The notes below the pieces were generated by a model, which saw only the letters and a program-made list of their open reading frames with translations, did not search any database and was not told the DNA's origin. 64,000 nt of DNA from Entrophospora sp. SA101 (Eukaryota; Glomeromycota; Glomeromycetes; Entrophosporales; Entrophosporaceae), in assembly GCA_958430865.1 (NCBI GenBank), contig CAUDNR010004411.1:29342-93341 (forward strand). Reading direction: 5' to 3'. A program made the position numbers and the translations under genes. Below, piece by piece: positions 22,889-35,752 of the stretch. Positions within the stretch are counted from its first letter, which is position 1. The number at the start of each line of letters is the position of its first letter.

Positions 22889-25800
22889 TCAAAATTCTTT
22901 ACCCACTTGAACCATTTTTTTAATAGTTTGAATAATATCTTGAGGTGAATTGACATGCCATCCAGCTGAAGTTTTTTTATTTGCAGAACCAACCATTGTG
23001 CAAAAATAACTATCATCTGGTAAATGAGACTTTTTTATTGCTTTAAACATATCTTCATCTGTTCTGTCATCACCTGCACAAAATACAAAATCAACATCTG
23101 AATGATTTTCTAAAAGACGATTTACAATTTCACCCTGAAAAATTTTATTTATAATTTAATCTTTGGTTAAAAAAAGAAACAGTTATATAAAATATATATA
23201 TATACCTTGTTTGTCATTGTAGGTCTAACCTCTAGATTTTTTTTACCTAATAGTATCTCAACTGGTAATTTGGGAATGATTGCACTTTCAAGATGATTTT
23301 GACATTCTTTAGCTTGGAATGCTCTACATACATTTTTAATTATTAATTATGACATTATATTATATTATATAAATGGATTGATTAATTAATTACCCATATT
23401 CAGGATCTGCTTGACGATAGTGCCAAGTAATTGAAGAACTTTTATGTTCTACAAATGATCCTTGAGTGCGTTCTTTATAATATGTGAATATCTCAAGTAC
23501 ATCAGTTTTCCAACTCATATCAATATCTTTCATAAGATTAATCCATTCATCACTTTCAGGACTTTTTATAAAACCACCATGCTCAGCACTTTATCAAAGC
23601 AAAAAAAAAAAATTTCAGTATGGATTAATAATAGTAAATATTTTTTGCAGGAATTACTAGGCAAACCAAATCATTCTTACCTAAATCCAATTTTTTTAAT
23701 GCCACCAAGCCATTTATCTAATGCATGAGTATCGCGTCCTGAAATTATCCAAATTTTATTTTTAGGATCATCTGCAAGTTCATTTAATCCTTTTAAGGTA
23801 TCAGCCCCTGGGGCTGCAGCACTTGGACTTGTAACAATAGGAGTTAAAGTACCCTAAAAATAATAAATAAATAGCTTTATTATTATTATTATAAATGTTT
23901 TTAAAAAAAAATTATTTTGAAAAAAGTTTACATCATAGTCAAATAATAATAATCTTTTTTTAGAGAGTTTGTATTTATTTAGTAAACTCTTTGTATTGAG
24001 AAATGGAACAATGCTTGATTGTTCTTGATTTTTTATTGATTCTTTAAGCTCTTCAACAAATGAATCTGCCCAAAATTGAGCAGTATGAGTAGTAACATGT
24101 TTATATAGTTGCTATTTAGGAAAATAATAATAATTTAGTATAACAACAACAACAAAAATAATAATATTCTTGAAAAAAAAAATATTATAAATTAAATTAC
24201 CATATGTTTTTCTTTTTTTTCTTTGGGTGATAAGTATAATGCATCATTGATTGCCTTTGCTACACCAGTGTAATCCCAAGGATTAACCATAATTGAAGCA
24301 TCAAGCGAACCTGCCATTCCAGTGAATTCACTTAATATCAAAGATCCATGATTTTCTTGTTGGCACATTATATATTCCAATGAAGTAGTATTCATTCCAT
24401 CACGAACTGATGTTATAAGGCCTATATCTGCTACACTTAAAAGTGCATAATATTCATCCTGAGCAATATTGTTGTGATAGTGATGTACAGGTGTGAATTC
24501 TAATGAGCCATATTTGCCATTTATATTAGCAATAAGTTCTGAAACTTTGCGCTCTAATTTTGGTGAATCACTAAGTGCTGGTGTAGTGACTTGAATTAAA
24601 ACTACCTTTATGTATGAGAATTAAAAACAAAAGGTTGTATTAAAACAAAGTCAATGATTTACAATATATAAACATATATGCATAAATTGTATTACAGACT
24701 TTATTATGCCATTCTGGATACAGTGATAAAAAATTTTCAAAAGCATCAAGTTTTTGAATAACACCTTTGGCTAGATCTAATTTATCTCTACCAACAATGA
24801 TCTTCTTATCAGCATATATTTCTTGGATCAATGCCATTTTTTTCACAACATCAATGAGTTTTCTATTTAGAATTTAAACAAAAAAAAATATTAATGATTA
24901 CATAATTACAGTTTTACTTTTTGTTATTAATATTCTTATAATAAATGTTAACTACCTCTCTTTTTCAACTTTCTCAATATCAATCCCAATTGGGAATGTC
25001 CCTATAGTTACTATTGAATCTCTTGCATCAATAGTGCCTGCTATATACTTATCTTCACTGGTTTCGCCACTTTGTGTAGATTCATATCCTAAAACACGAG
25101 TACAACTACTTATAAAATGTTTTGAATATGAATATGTCTATATAATAATAATATAAAGAATATTAATATATATAATCAATTATTATTAAATTTAGATAGA
25201 TGATAAAATAATTGATAACCTGGAATCCTATTTGATTGGCGCCTAACATTCCATTCAATATTTCATTCCTTTCTAAATTTTAAATCAATCAATGTATACA
25301 ATTAATTCTTATGACCAAATATCATCTACATCATATAATAATATATATATTATACAAACTTGGTAAACATCGAAAAACTTCAGAACTAGGAAATGGTGCA
25401 TGAATAAAAAGTCCAATTATTATTTCAGGAAGCTTTTCACGTAACATTTGAGGAACCAGCAAAAGGTGATAATCATGAACCCATACTATAAATATATAAT
25501 GTATAATATATATTTATCAATGTTGTGTGTATCATTAAATTTTTTGAAAATTTACATGCATTATTACATACCTAAGTCACCAGGTCTATATATTTCCATA
25601 ATTTTTTCAGTAAATCGTTGATTGACCTTTACATAATTCGTCCAATTGAATGCTTCTATTCTACCATCAGTGGCAGAGTCCCATAAAATATAATGAAACA
25701 ATGGCCATAATACTGTGACATGTAAATGTTGTGTAGTTCACATGATCAATAATAATTTTTTTATAATAATAATGATTGATTGATTAAAAATTGAAAAACA

Positions 25801-26176
25801 TACCAGTTTTACAATAACCTTCATAATGTCCATGATGTTCTGCATCATCAAGAAAAACAGGTACAATTTTTTTTTCAGCCAAAGTGTCCACCAAACTTGC
25901 TTTTAATTTATCTGTTTGACTACTTGGTTCAATATTTTTTTCGGGATTTTCATAAACACGACCAACAAAACCAACGTGATAATTCTCCCATTTCGAATCT
26001 AAAGAACTGATACCAGAATAAAGAGCAGAATGATCCTCTCGTGGCTTTAAATCCCATTGATATTTATCATCAGATACATCGGATAATAATATGGGGTCAT
26101 AAGGTATCATGTGAGTTGTATTAATGATACGACGAAAATGTTTCGTTGTATTATCGTTAATTTGTTCTCTGACCAT
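22889..26176 (-). CDS. TPS2: trehalose-6-phosphate phosphatase (TPS2-like)
   Basis: Twelve exons with consistent phases: 25804-26176, 25572-25712, 25360-25485, 25220-25272, 24956-25137, 24700-24862, 24201-24605, 23932-24111, 23681-23853, 23394-23588, 23206-23323, 22889-23134. The product is 784 residues. The N-terminal two thirds is a GT20 trehalose-phosphate synthase-like domain (HSALYSGI, VWVHDYHLLLVPQMLREKLP, FIHAPFPSSEVFRCLP, GMNTTSLEYIMCQQENHGSL). The C-terminal third is a HAD phosphatase: DYDGTLTP at 539-546 with nucleophile Asp539, SGRD at 579-582, GDDRTDEDMF at 724-733. It should remove phosphate from trehalose-6-phosphate to give trehalose, as fungal Tps2 does. GMNTTS instead of the GMNLVS of true synthases suggests the GT20 part is structural. 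Intron 6 uses GTCTGT as donor. Trehalose is a storage and stress sugar. Confidence 0.95.
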
Positions 26177-26674
26177 GATTAATAAATTATTTTTAAAAAA
26201 GAAATTTTTTGTTGAATCATTCCCTTATTTTTTATTTATTTTCAAACGAATGTCGATTAATTATTATTATAGTAAGGAATTCGCTAATAATATTTATTTA
26301 ATTATTTATTAGTTTATTTGAAGTCTCTCGTCATTTTTGCATATGATTTCTAAATCTGTTTTAGTTACACACCGAAACTTATACGCCCGCCCCACACTGA
26401 ATTTTTATACTGGTTGGAATCGGTAACCACGCTTGCGTTATCCTTTTTTTTTTGTTTAGAGTTTTTAGAAGCGATAATCATTCACCGTTTTTTTTTTTTT
26501 TTTGAATTCTCTTTTGGAAAAAAAACCTCTTTTTAGGAATCTGAGGTTTTACAAATTTCAACCATTGTAAAGCAATAGTATCACTAAAGCTCTGAATGAA
26601 TCAATGAAATTCGAACCGACTAGATTCAATTCGATTTGAACTGATTTAAGTATATAATTTGATTCAATTCAAAC
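26177..26674. promoter_or_regulatory. upstream region of the TPS2-like gene
   Basis: Non-coding. It contains a short G+C-rich patch, CGCCCGCCCCACAC (about 26384-26397), in otherwise A+T-rich DNA, about 210 bp upstream of the start codon. It could be a regulatory site, but no established element is matched with confidence. Confidence 0.25.
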
Positions 26675-26856
26675 TAGTGATGGTGGCCGAAACTACGCCG
26701 AAATTGCCGAAATTAATTGGCCTAAACTTTGACAAAACTAATTTTAATGGCTGAAATTGGGAGTTTTTTAAAATAAAGTAGATTGATTTAGATACTTATT
26801 ATATGTATTGGACGAAACTAACTTTTTTCCAAAAATAGTTTTGGCTACCATCACTA
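26675..26856. mobile_element. 182-bp MITE, TIR TAGTGATGGTRGCCRAAACT
   Basis: Terminal inverted repeats TAGTGATGGTGGCCGAAACT (26675-26694) and its complement at 26837-26856 match in 18 of 20 positions. TAGTGATGG-type ends resemble hAT elements. No clear 8-bp target duplication is visible. There is no coding capacity. Confidence 0.7.
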
Positions 26857-28400
26857 AATAATATCCTTTATAAATCAAAAAATTTAAAATATATACAATC
26901 TTGGTTTGGCAGATAGTTAGAAAGATTTTTCCAAAAATTCGTTATTATTATATTCAAACCTTGTCACAGCGGACTATAATAATAATTAAATTACTATCAT
27001 AATGGATTTTTTCTTCACATATAAATACATATCAATATAAAAATTTTCTTATTATTATTATTATTATGTGTCCTGTCTATCTGTTGTGACTATATCAAAA
27101 AATCTGTTATATTGGAAGAATTTTATCATCATTATTATTATCCATTAAATTGAGGTACACTACATTGAGATTCGCTGTATTTAATATGACATTAAGGAAA
27201 TTTTAGGAATCCAGTTTGATTCGAATTGAATGAAAAAAGTAATCTGATGGAAATGAAGCTTAGGTCTTTAGCTTTAATTATATCAGTTTACTTTTTCTTT
27301 TTCAATGAGGGGTTATAAGCTTTTAAAGTCATGTGATAATCATGACTGTTATAGACACCTGAAAATTCAAAAAAAAAGTTCCATTATTCTATTAAAAGTA
27401 ACTGGGTTTCATCATCTTTCTTCTTATAATACACTTGATGATTTTGTGGATGAAATGCCTGGAGCAGAGCAAAAAAAATAGAATCAATGCCAGCCAAAGC
27501 ATTATATATACATGTTATCCATTATAATCCTAACCCTAGTCAAAATCTCTTTTTATCTCAATTTTTATTTTTGCTGTTAGGGCTGTTTTTATTTCCTGTG
27601 CCCCATATGCAATGTACTTATTAAGAAATCTTTGTTATTTATAAATTATTATCATATGTATGTGGTGTACTTATTAAGAAAACCTTTATTACTTTTCTAT
27701 TTTTGTTTTTCTATGTGATATTTATCTGCCTGTGATATATTGTAATATGCAAAATGTTCAAAAATAAGGTTTATATAATTGTATTACAACGTATGTACGC
27801 ATCCAAAAAAAAAACCACTTGAAAATATATAAATAGATGTCAAAAAGAATTAGATTAATAATTTTATTTTATTTTAAAACGTGAAGTTCTTTTCGTTTAT
27901 ACATGATTGATTAAGAAATATGTAAGTATGATTTGTATTATAATAGAGTTAGAATTAATTTTGTTTAAAGAAACATGAATTATTATTTTTGAAATCGTAG
28001 AAAAAAAAGAAACATTAAATTTCTAAAAAAGGAAAAAAGATAACGTGAAAAAATGAGTGAGTGAGTGAGTGAATGAGTGAGTGGGTGAATGAATGAATTT
28101 ACATCAGATATAATAATAGAGAATTATTATTAAATAATAAATAAATAAAACAAACAAAAATTAATTAATTTATATTATTATTATTAAAAATTAAAAAAAA
28201 ATCTATTGCTATAATTAAAAAAGTTTCAAAATTGTGTGAAATTAAAATTTACAGAAATTAAAAGTTTTCTAATTATAATAATAACAATAATATGCTAATA
28301 TGCTAATAACATATTAATAAATTATATAATGTACTAACTAATAAGCCATATAATGTAATAATAATATAATAATAGAAAAAATAATAATAGAAGATTTTTT
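26857..28400. other. gene-free stretch
   Basis: A+T-rich spacer with a (GTGA)n-type microsatellite at about 28051-28096 (GTGAGTGAGTGAGTGAATGA and so on). No gene supported. Confidence 0.5.
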
Positions 28401-28419
28401 ATTTAACCATTATCAAAAT

Positions 28420-28671
28420 GAACCACGAAACCCATCAATGAAAAAGATCTCAATGTAAGTCCAAAAGGTATTTTTAGAATATGGGAAATAAATAAATCAA
28501 ATGTATTTAAAAAATGTTTGTATATAATTGAAGGAGATGTAAATAAAGACGAAGATGATAACGATGAAGAGGAAGGTAATGATAATAAGGAAGAAGGTGA
28601 AGACGTGAAGGAAGAGTTAATTCGTATCTTAAAAGAAGAAGACGATGATTTTTGGTGTTTTAAGATGTAAA
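28420..28671 (+). other. uncertain acidic open frame
   Basis: The plus frame reads GIFRIWEINKSNVFKKCLYI, then a Glu/Asp-rich stretch, then EELIRILKEEDDDFWCFKM-stop. Its composition looks protein-like, but it lacks an in-frame ATG at its 5' end. It might be a terminal exon or a decayed gene. The overlapping minus frame (28403-28810) is Ser-rich and looks like its shadow. No domain is recognised. Confidence 0.25.
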
Positions 28672-28864
28672 ATAATTTATTTTTAAGCAAATTTCTTCTA
28701 TTTAAATGATTTTTTCTTCTAATATCATTATGTGAAAATGAATAATTAAATCTATTAATATTATAACAAGCATAATTGTTAACTTTTCTAGAACATCGTT
28801 CATTTATCAAAAGATTATATTTAAAATAAAAAAGTGTAAAAAATAAAAATAAAGGATCATGGAG

Positions 28865-30017
28865 TCAACAGATAATGCATTTAGCTGATTTAGGTCGCCT
28901 CTTATAACTTTCAATATATTTAAGTTGTCTGTTGTTAATGACTCCTCGTCGTCTTTCACGAATAAACGCAACACTGTCAAGTGGTGACATCCCTGCCTCG
29001 ATCAATGCAATGGCGACTAGTACTGGAGCTCTGGTAATATTTAATATAATATTAGAAATTCAAAAAAAAAGTCAATAAATATTGAAAAAAAATTTTTTCA
29101 CCAAATATAATATAATGACTATAACAATAATGATTCTTTCTCAATATAAGGCTCATCAGTAACACAATAACTTGTTAAATTAAGACAATTAATTTGTAGG
29201 AAAATATTTTAAAGTATTAAAGTTCAAATACTATGAACGGAATATTTTCTACAATTCCTACAAACGACACCGAGTTAGTTATTACTATTTTTTAACAAGT
29301 AAAATCAAGAAAGGATACAATGATACTGATCAAACTCGCGCCTTTGAAGAAGAGTCATGATTATTTTGATTTACACACTATTTTCTTACCTTCCAAGTCC
29401 TGCGACACAATGACATGCTATAGTTGGTTTTTTATCAATGTCAGTAGTTTCTTTGAAACGGGTTTCGACAAGTTCAAGCCAGTCATTGACTATTTGAGCT
29501 GGTGGTGCTTCGCCATCACCAAATACCCAATCCTGAAAAAAAAAATTTTGACATTGGTAAATCATCTCAAAAAAAAAAAATAGATATACCTTTTTTTTCT
29601 CGGAAAAAAATACAATAAACTTACATGAACTTTTATTCCACAGGATAGAAGAGGCTCAATATGATAGGTAGGATCACATACTCGAACCACATCCGTTACA
29701 TTGTACTTTTTAAATTCCTATAATAATAATATTATTAATGACAATAAAATAATAATTGTGTTAAAATAATAATGTAATAAATAATAACGATAACAAATAA
29801 ACATTTTTTTAATTTCAATAAAAATTTATTCCAATGAAAAAAATTTAATTAAATAAAGGTACGTAATTACCTGTATGTATAGTGATAGATTATTGTTTGA
29901 AGGAGCATCTGCGATCAAGAATCGAAGATTTTCATGTTCGATTAAAGTTGGAGGATTAATAGGTGAACGAAGTTGAACAGCAACAAATGAGCCGGAGCCT
30001 CGAGTGGAGTTACGCAT
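28865..30017 (-). CDS. PRL/PTP4A-type protein tyrosine phosphatase
   Basis: Four exons (29871-30017, 29625-29717, 29390-29532, 28865-29030) with matching phases give 182 residues, close to the 167-173 of animal PRLs. The family dephosphorylates phosphotyrosine or phosphoinositides at membranes. The active-site loop HCVAGLGR has nucleophile Cys121 and Arg127 and is followed by AP, as in PRLs. [14 protein letters not shown] and [10 protein letters not shown] match the WPD-loop region, with Asp86 the likely general acid. [20 protein letters not shown] and [10 protein letters not shown] complete the fold. The protein ends KCIIC, a CaaX box (Cys179) expected to be farnesylated; a basic stretch (YKRRPKSAK) precedes it, as in animal PRLs. 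Start chosen as the only in-frame ATG. Role in this fungus unknown. Confidence 0.93.
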
Positions 30018-31157
30018 CTTTATATTATAAATTTAATAATTAACTGTTGGAAATGAGCAGCTTTTTTTTTTTATTAGGATAATAATAACTTTTTGGACCA
30101 TATTGAAAAAAATAATTGGAAATGTAATTATGATCTGCAGATATAATATAAAAATGATCTACAACACATAAAAAAAAATTTTTCTCTGTGGCGCTTGTAT
30201 ATTACATTACTATACAAATAAAGAAACTTAATTGTAGATCAATTGTGCGTATCACATGTGATGTTGAGTGCTTATGTGATTGTCACATATTTATAAGTTT
30301 TTTTTATAGATAGATAATCGATTAACAAAAAACATTGTAATTTTTGTCATTATCTATAATAATAAAAAGATTTTTGATTGATTTTTTATTTTTTCTTAAT
30401 CAATTAATTTGATAAACTGATTATCTTAATTTACACAAGAATTTTTTTTTTATAAAATAATGTTTGTCTATTACTATGTATGTATGTGTAGATGAATATT
30501 ATTTGTTATCATTATGGTATATTTATCCTAGAATACTTAATATTTAGCTAGCTAATAAATGGTTACTGTGATCTATCTAGTGGTAAGAAATCAATTTGTA
30601 CTTGAGTTAGGTTTAGAACAACAATAAATAACAGAGTTGCATTTGTAAACCATCTTTATTAATATTTTAAAAGGAGGAAAATTTAGTATACTAGATAATT
30701 AATAAAATTGACACTTTTTTTAGTTTGCTCATATGATTAATATATCTGGTTTGACAACTGTGAAAGATTAACAATTTCAGTGTCTATTACTGGTACCGAA
30801 TAGCTCGTTACATTAATGGAGGTTGATGATTGTTGCATTAGAAATAGGTTGAAGACCATAATCAAAGGAATTGGGATTTTGTAAAGAAAATGCAACCAAA
30901 ATCACAATCAGCAATTGGTTTATTTGGATATACAATACAAAGAAGTTGAATGTGTGATTCATTGAATTTTTAAGAGTAAATTGTTGAGAAACATTTGTTT
31001 GAAAAGTGTTAACATCAGGTGACAGTGTTTGTTGCTGTTGGTGTTGAATTAGATGTAGTATATAGTCGTTATTATCTGTGCAGCCAACTCTTGGCTGACT
31101 TCAACATTATTTACTGCAAAATCAAAATATCTATAAATTTATATTTATTCAGTCAAA

Positions 31158-31928
31158 GTTCGTTATAATTGACACTCAAACACTCGATTCCAGACATTTT
31201 TGTCCACTATAAAGAAAAATCTGTTTATAGTGAGTGGACTTATTATAAATAAATTGAAAAGGTCCTTTATAACAAGATGAATTTTTTTTTATTAATATAT
31301 AAATTCATGCGCAACATATACTAAAATAACATTAATAACGAGTTACGAACACGTTTATGAATTTTAACCTATTAATTGTTTTTAGTTCTTGATGGATGTT
31401 TTTAAATGCTAAATCATTTTTTCCGACTATCTAATGCCTCTTACTTCGTCAGTTAGTTCTTGTACTGATGCTTCATCATCAATCTAAATAGTAATGATAG
31501 GATCTTGCGGATTTAATCCATCAAAGTTCGTAAATCAATTTCTACAAAATCTTTTTGAAAATGAAAAGTTCTTTTGACAAGCACTAAACAAAAGGGATAG
31601 TGTATAAATTAATTTATTTTAAAGAAATCAACCAAGAAAGATTACTATGCCGTCACCAAAAAAAGGATAATGCGCAAATTAATTTATTTTTCAAATAAAT
31701 AATTGGTAGAATTAAAAATTACTTTTTTTAGTGTGTTTTAAACAAAGCCACACACATATTCTGTAAACACTACTGAATTGGAATTTTTTTAGAAATCACA
31801 TTCATTAACCATTAGTGCAAAAGATCGTCCACGCAACCACATGATTTCCACGATAACGAACATGATTTATACATATTAATATAAAAATCACAATGGAGAG
31901 ATTTTAAGAAGCCACTATTATAACGAAC
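31158..31928 (-). mobile_element. decayed Tc1/pogo-like DNA transposon
   Basis: GTTCGTTATAAT (31158-31169) and ATTATAACGAAC (31917-31928) are a perfect 12-bp inverted pair. Between them, on the minus strand (31440-31545), the frame NFDGLNPQDPIITI-stop-IDDEASVQELTDEV recalls the acidic C-terminal tail of Tigger/CENP-B-type transposases. No DDE core is visible. The family call is weak; the inverted repeats are clear. Confidence 0.4.
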
Positions 31929-34424
31929 AAATTTTATTATAAAGGGAGATAAAAAAAAATCCACTATAGGCAAATCCATTATTAAAATAAATTCTGGTAA
32001 ATATAATGTAAAAAATACTGTCATACATAAATAATAACAACAACAACAACAATAATAATATAAAAGCGACTTATCTGGAAAATATCCTGAAAGAAACTTT
32101 ATTTACTATCACCTTTCACAGTATTTGTTTCTTAATAATTGTTTTGATTTCTTAAAATAAATCTACAAAAAACAAAAGTTTTTCCTACGACTTGTCACTC
32201 TTTCATTTCTCATTCTTACCTATTCATTCATAATGCACTATTGTTCCTAATGAATTTACAAGTAAATCTTAAGATTTCAAGTTATAATTTTTAAAAATAA
32301 CAATTGTAATTATATTTTAAAGGCAAAACTTTAAAACAAACTGCTCCAGCGAGAATGTATGAAACCATTTTTGACGCAAGCGTGAATAAAAAAACTTACA
32401 AAGTTAAATTAACCAATTATTTATTATTTGAATTGGTGCATCTTTATAATTTGTTTTGTTTCGATATTGTTACATAGGCGAATTCATCGAATATTTTTAA
32501 GTTTTCAGAGATTAGCTTCATGCCAATTTTGGGCTTTGGTGATACTACTTGATACAGTATGTAACGAAAATAATGGCGGTGACAAAAAGTTGCTTATTTT
32601 GTAAATAAAAAAAAATTGATATTGCATTCTTTTTTAAACCTCCTAAAATTTTTGATTTAAAATTTTTGACACAGGATTTTTTAATAACCATTCTAACGTA
32701 TCAATGTACATGATAAGATAATTATACAAAAAATTATATCAGCTTGTAACTAAAGTTTCGAAGATTAAGCATATAATATTACATGCTTCCATATTTTCTA
32801 GAACGTTATCGATTATAAATAAAAGAAACCCGGTTATTTTGAGAAAAAAATATATAAAGCCATTGATCAGACAGCCATTGTCCTGTTATGCTCAAGAGTA
32901 CTCACTTCTTTAGGTCTTTCGAGATTATAATGTATTTTCCCTCGCTGAATGAGCATTGTCAGACCAATAATGTAAATAATATGAAACATCTTGAAGTTAG
33001 GCTTTCAATCTTCGTATAACACACATTTAAAAGATGCTAGGGATAGAAAGCAGAATTTGGCGAAGCCTTTTCTTTTATAAATGCCTTCAATGGGACATAA
33101 ACAAGCTGGAAAGATGTACCAATCATGATAAACAACGCATTTTATTGTTTGTTATGCAAAATTATTTTGTATCATGAGCCACCATTATTTTCGTTACACG
33201 CTGTATGTTAACAAACGAATGTAATGCGTTATTGTATTTACTTGTTGTTGTAGGGACTCTTATTAACAAAACTGTATTGCAAGGATTTTTACTATGACGA
33301 CTAAAAAATAGAAAAGTTGATTTACTGATTGTCATTGCGCTATTTTCCGCTTTTGGCGTAAATAAATAAATAAACATAATTATATTTGTCATTTTGTAAT
33401 TTAGGATTGGTGGGCAGTGCATCAAAAAAAAAATATTTTATTTAAAATAAACCAGGAAAATATTCAATGTTACACTTTATTAGAGGTTGCACCCGGATAT
33501 TTGAAAATTTAATGCCAAATACAAAAGAAACTGTAATGAAGAAAAGTTAGAAAGTAATTCCTCCTATCTTTGCCCAAAAATTTTTTGGGATGACTAAAAT
33601 ATGCTAGAAGAGCTCATGAGAAGTATTTTAAGCATACTAAACAATATGTAACTTACATATTCATTAATAATGAAAAGATGGCATAGAAAAAATTATTGAT
33701 GGTATCATTCAATCGATCGAAAGAAGAATCTCACAAGCTTAAAATCTAATAGAAAAGGTAAGGATCCGAATGAACCAACGAAATTCGAATCGATTTGAAT
33801 CAATATATACTATCGAGTATATAAATAACTTAACTCATGAATCGTGGTTTGGCTTGGATCGATATATATCGTCTAATACATTAATATTAATTCAACGATA
33901 ATTGTTTCGACGAATTATAATTAAATTCGCGTTAGAATGGAAATTTAAAATTTTTGCTTCGCAAATAAAATTCGTTGGAACGCGAATTTCCTTATGCGTC
34001 CCATCCTATAAAAAAATTATGCACTATATAGTACTGAATAAATGCGGACGGAATATATAAACTTTCCCGTGCCTAACATACAGAAATGGTACTACTAGGG
34101 AGTGTATTTTCCTATATTTTCCATATTAACAGTCATAAGATGATTTTCTAATGAATATTTTTTCATAATGGAAGGAGCACTCTATATAAAGTTACAGCTA
34201 TTCAAAATGCACCACATTTTCACTTTGAAGCTGTGATTATCTATCAATATCACTTTAAAAGACTTGATAAGTATAAAATAATTTAAGCTTATAAAAAGTT
34301 CCTAATAATAGAATTTGTAAATTATTATTTCATAAATGCAGGAGAAATTTGTGACAGAGATTATCAGTCATATTGTTCCTAAATAGAATTTTAGGAATTT
34401 GATAACAAACTTTAACCCAATATT

Positions 34425-34530
34425 TGGCACGCCATGTTGAACAAAAGTGTACTATATTTTGTTGTAATAATTGCGACAATTGTATATATATATATATTTA
34501 CAACAAAATGGTGTCCAGCATGGCGTGCCA
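34425..34530. mobile_element. 106-bp palindromic MITE
   Basis: TGGCACGCCATGTTGAACA at the left and the reverse complement of TGGCACGCCATGCTGGACA at the right (ending 34530) form terminal inverted repeats. Pairing continues inward through TTTTGTTGTAA, so the element can fold almost completely. It has no coding capacity. Confidence 0.75.
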
Positions 34531-34889
34531 TATGTTTCTCCTTTTTTTCACTTCCAAAAAAAAAAAGATTTTTCTCCCATGTGCACAGTAATAGCAGAGT
34601 GGAAGTTTTTTGGTATACGAAATGTTATACAGCCCCTGAAACTTCACCAGTATATAGTAGTTACCTCTCTAAATTGGAGATCAAGTTCATATCCAATTCA
34701 AATCTAGTTTATCACTTACTTTTATTGCCAGAATGTTTTCCGTGTATTGTAAAGTTACATTGCACAATATAAAAAATTATGTAACATTCAAATTTCCACT
34801 ATGCTAACAGTAATACGTCCCACTTTTTATATAGAGGGTCAAATTTCATTTGTAGATCCACAGATCACACGTGACAAAATAGTTTTGAT

Positions 34890-35752
34890 AGTAATAACAA
34901 ACTGGTGATCATGTGACATATGATTAAATTTTTATTGGGTAAATTTGAATTTTTTGAATTTTAAAAAATTTTTTTATAGTAATAATAACAATATTATTAT
35001 TATAAACCATTTTATGGGAGGAAATAGCATCTTTGTTCAATTTCATAATCTAAAAGGGTTAAATTTCTTCTGAACTTAAAACAAAATTTAGATCTTCTTA
35101 ATCCCATCCACCAGAAGAAATGAAATGAAAGTTTTATTCAATCAATTGTCCAGGCCAGATGAAGAAAGAAGTCACAAAAATTTTGGGTGAAAATTTTTAA
35201 TTTTCATCTATTGTTTATTACTACTGTCAACATTATTTTCCACATCACCATCATCATAATCATCACCATCATCATAATCATCACCACCACCATCACCATC
35301 ACCATCATCATCATCATTGTCATTGTCATCATCATCATCATTGTCATTGTCATTGTCATCATTGTCATCAACATCTACCTCATCAACCACTTCATCATCC
35401 TTATTCACTATTGTAGTAGTAATAGGTTTAGTATAATTATAATTCCATCCATCTAAAGGTGGTGTTTCTGTAGGAATTTTCATTTTTCCAGGAAACAATA
35501 TTTTTGAATTATTAAGCTGAGCTTCTTTAAATAATCGTTCATCTACCTTTTCTAATTCAATATTCGCCTCATTTAACATTCAATATTTTCTTGCTAATTC
35601 AAGCTCTTTTTGTTCTTTTTGATGTCTACAAAATAATTTCCTGCTCGTTCTATCATTTCATGTCTTTCCAAATCTTCTTGTGTTAATGATGACAAGTCTG
35701 GTTTCTCAGTTTCGTAAAGTATTTGTTTAATTACTTCATGCCTTTTATCTGT
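34890..35752 (-). pseudogene. broken 3' copy of the mL40 gene
   Basis: On the minus strand this segment repeats 53577-54418 (3' half of the mL40 coding region plus about 320 bp of 3' flank) at roughly 95% identity. It starts at ACAGATAAAAGG (ending 35752); all upstream mL40 sequence is missing. One base is deleted in the codon for Trp of ERAW (GCATGG became GCAGG), which shifts the frame. AGA before ATGTTAAATGAG has become TGA. The acidic tail (GAT repeats) differs in length. It is a truncated, frameshifted duplicate in inverted orientation, 18 kb from the intact gene. Confidence 0.92.

Larger units (their letters stand above)
30018..34888. other. gene-poor stretch with transposon traces
   Basis: No intact gene. 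It includes the upstream region of the phosphatase gene (with ATCACATGTGAT near 30250), a TIR pair at 31158/31917, a hAT-like end TAGAGGTTG at 33481-33489, and a small MITE at 34425. Several open frames of 60-110 codons show no recognisable motif. Confidence 0.4.

Noticed and set aside
24605..24700. Possible sequencing error at the GTCTGT donor in the TPS2-like gene
   Set aside because: The GT..AG pair keeps the frame and restores the expected residues (HNKVVLIQ), so an unusual donor is the simpler reading.
35187..35456. Ile/Thr-rich open frame on the plus strand
   Set aside because: It is the antisense of the GAT-repeat acidic tail in the broken mL40 copy; the same artefact occurs at 53876-54094.
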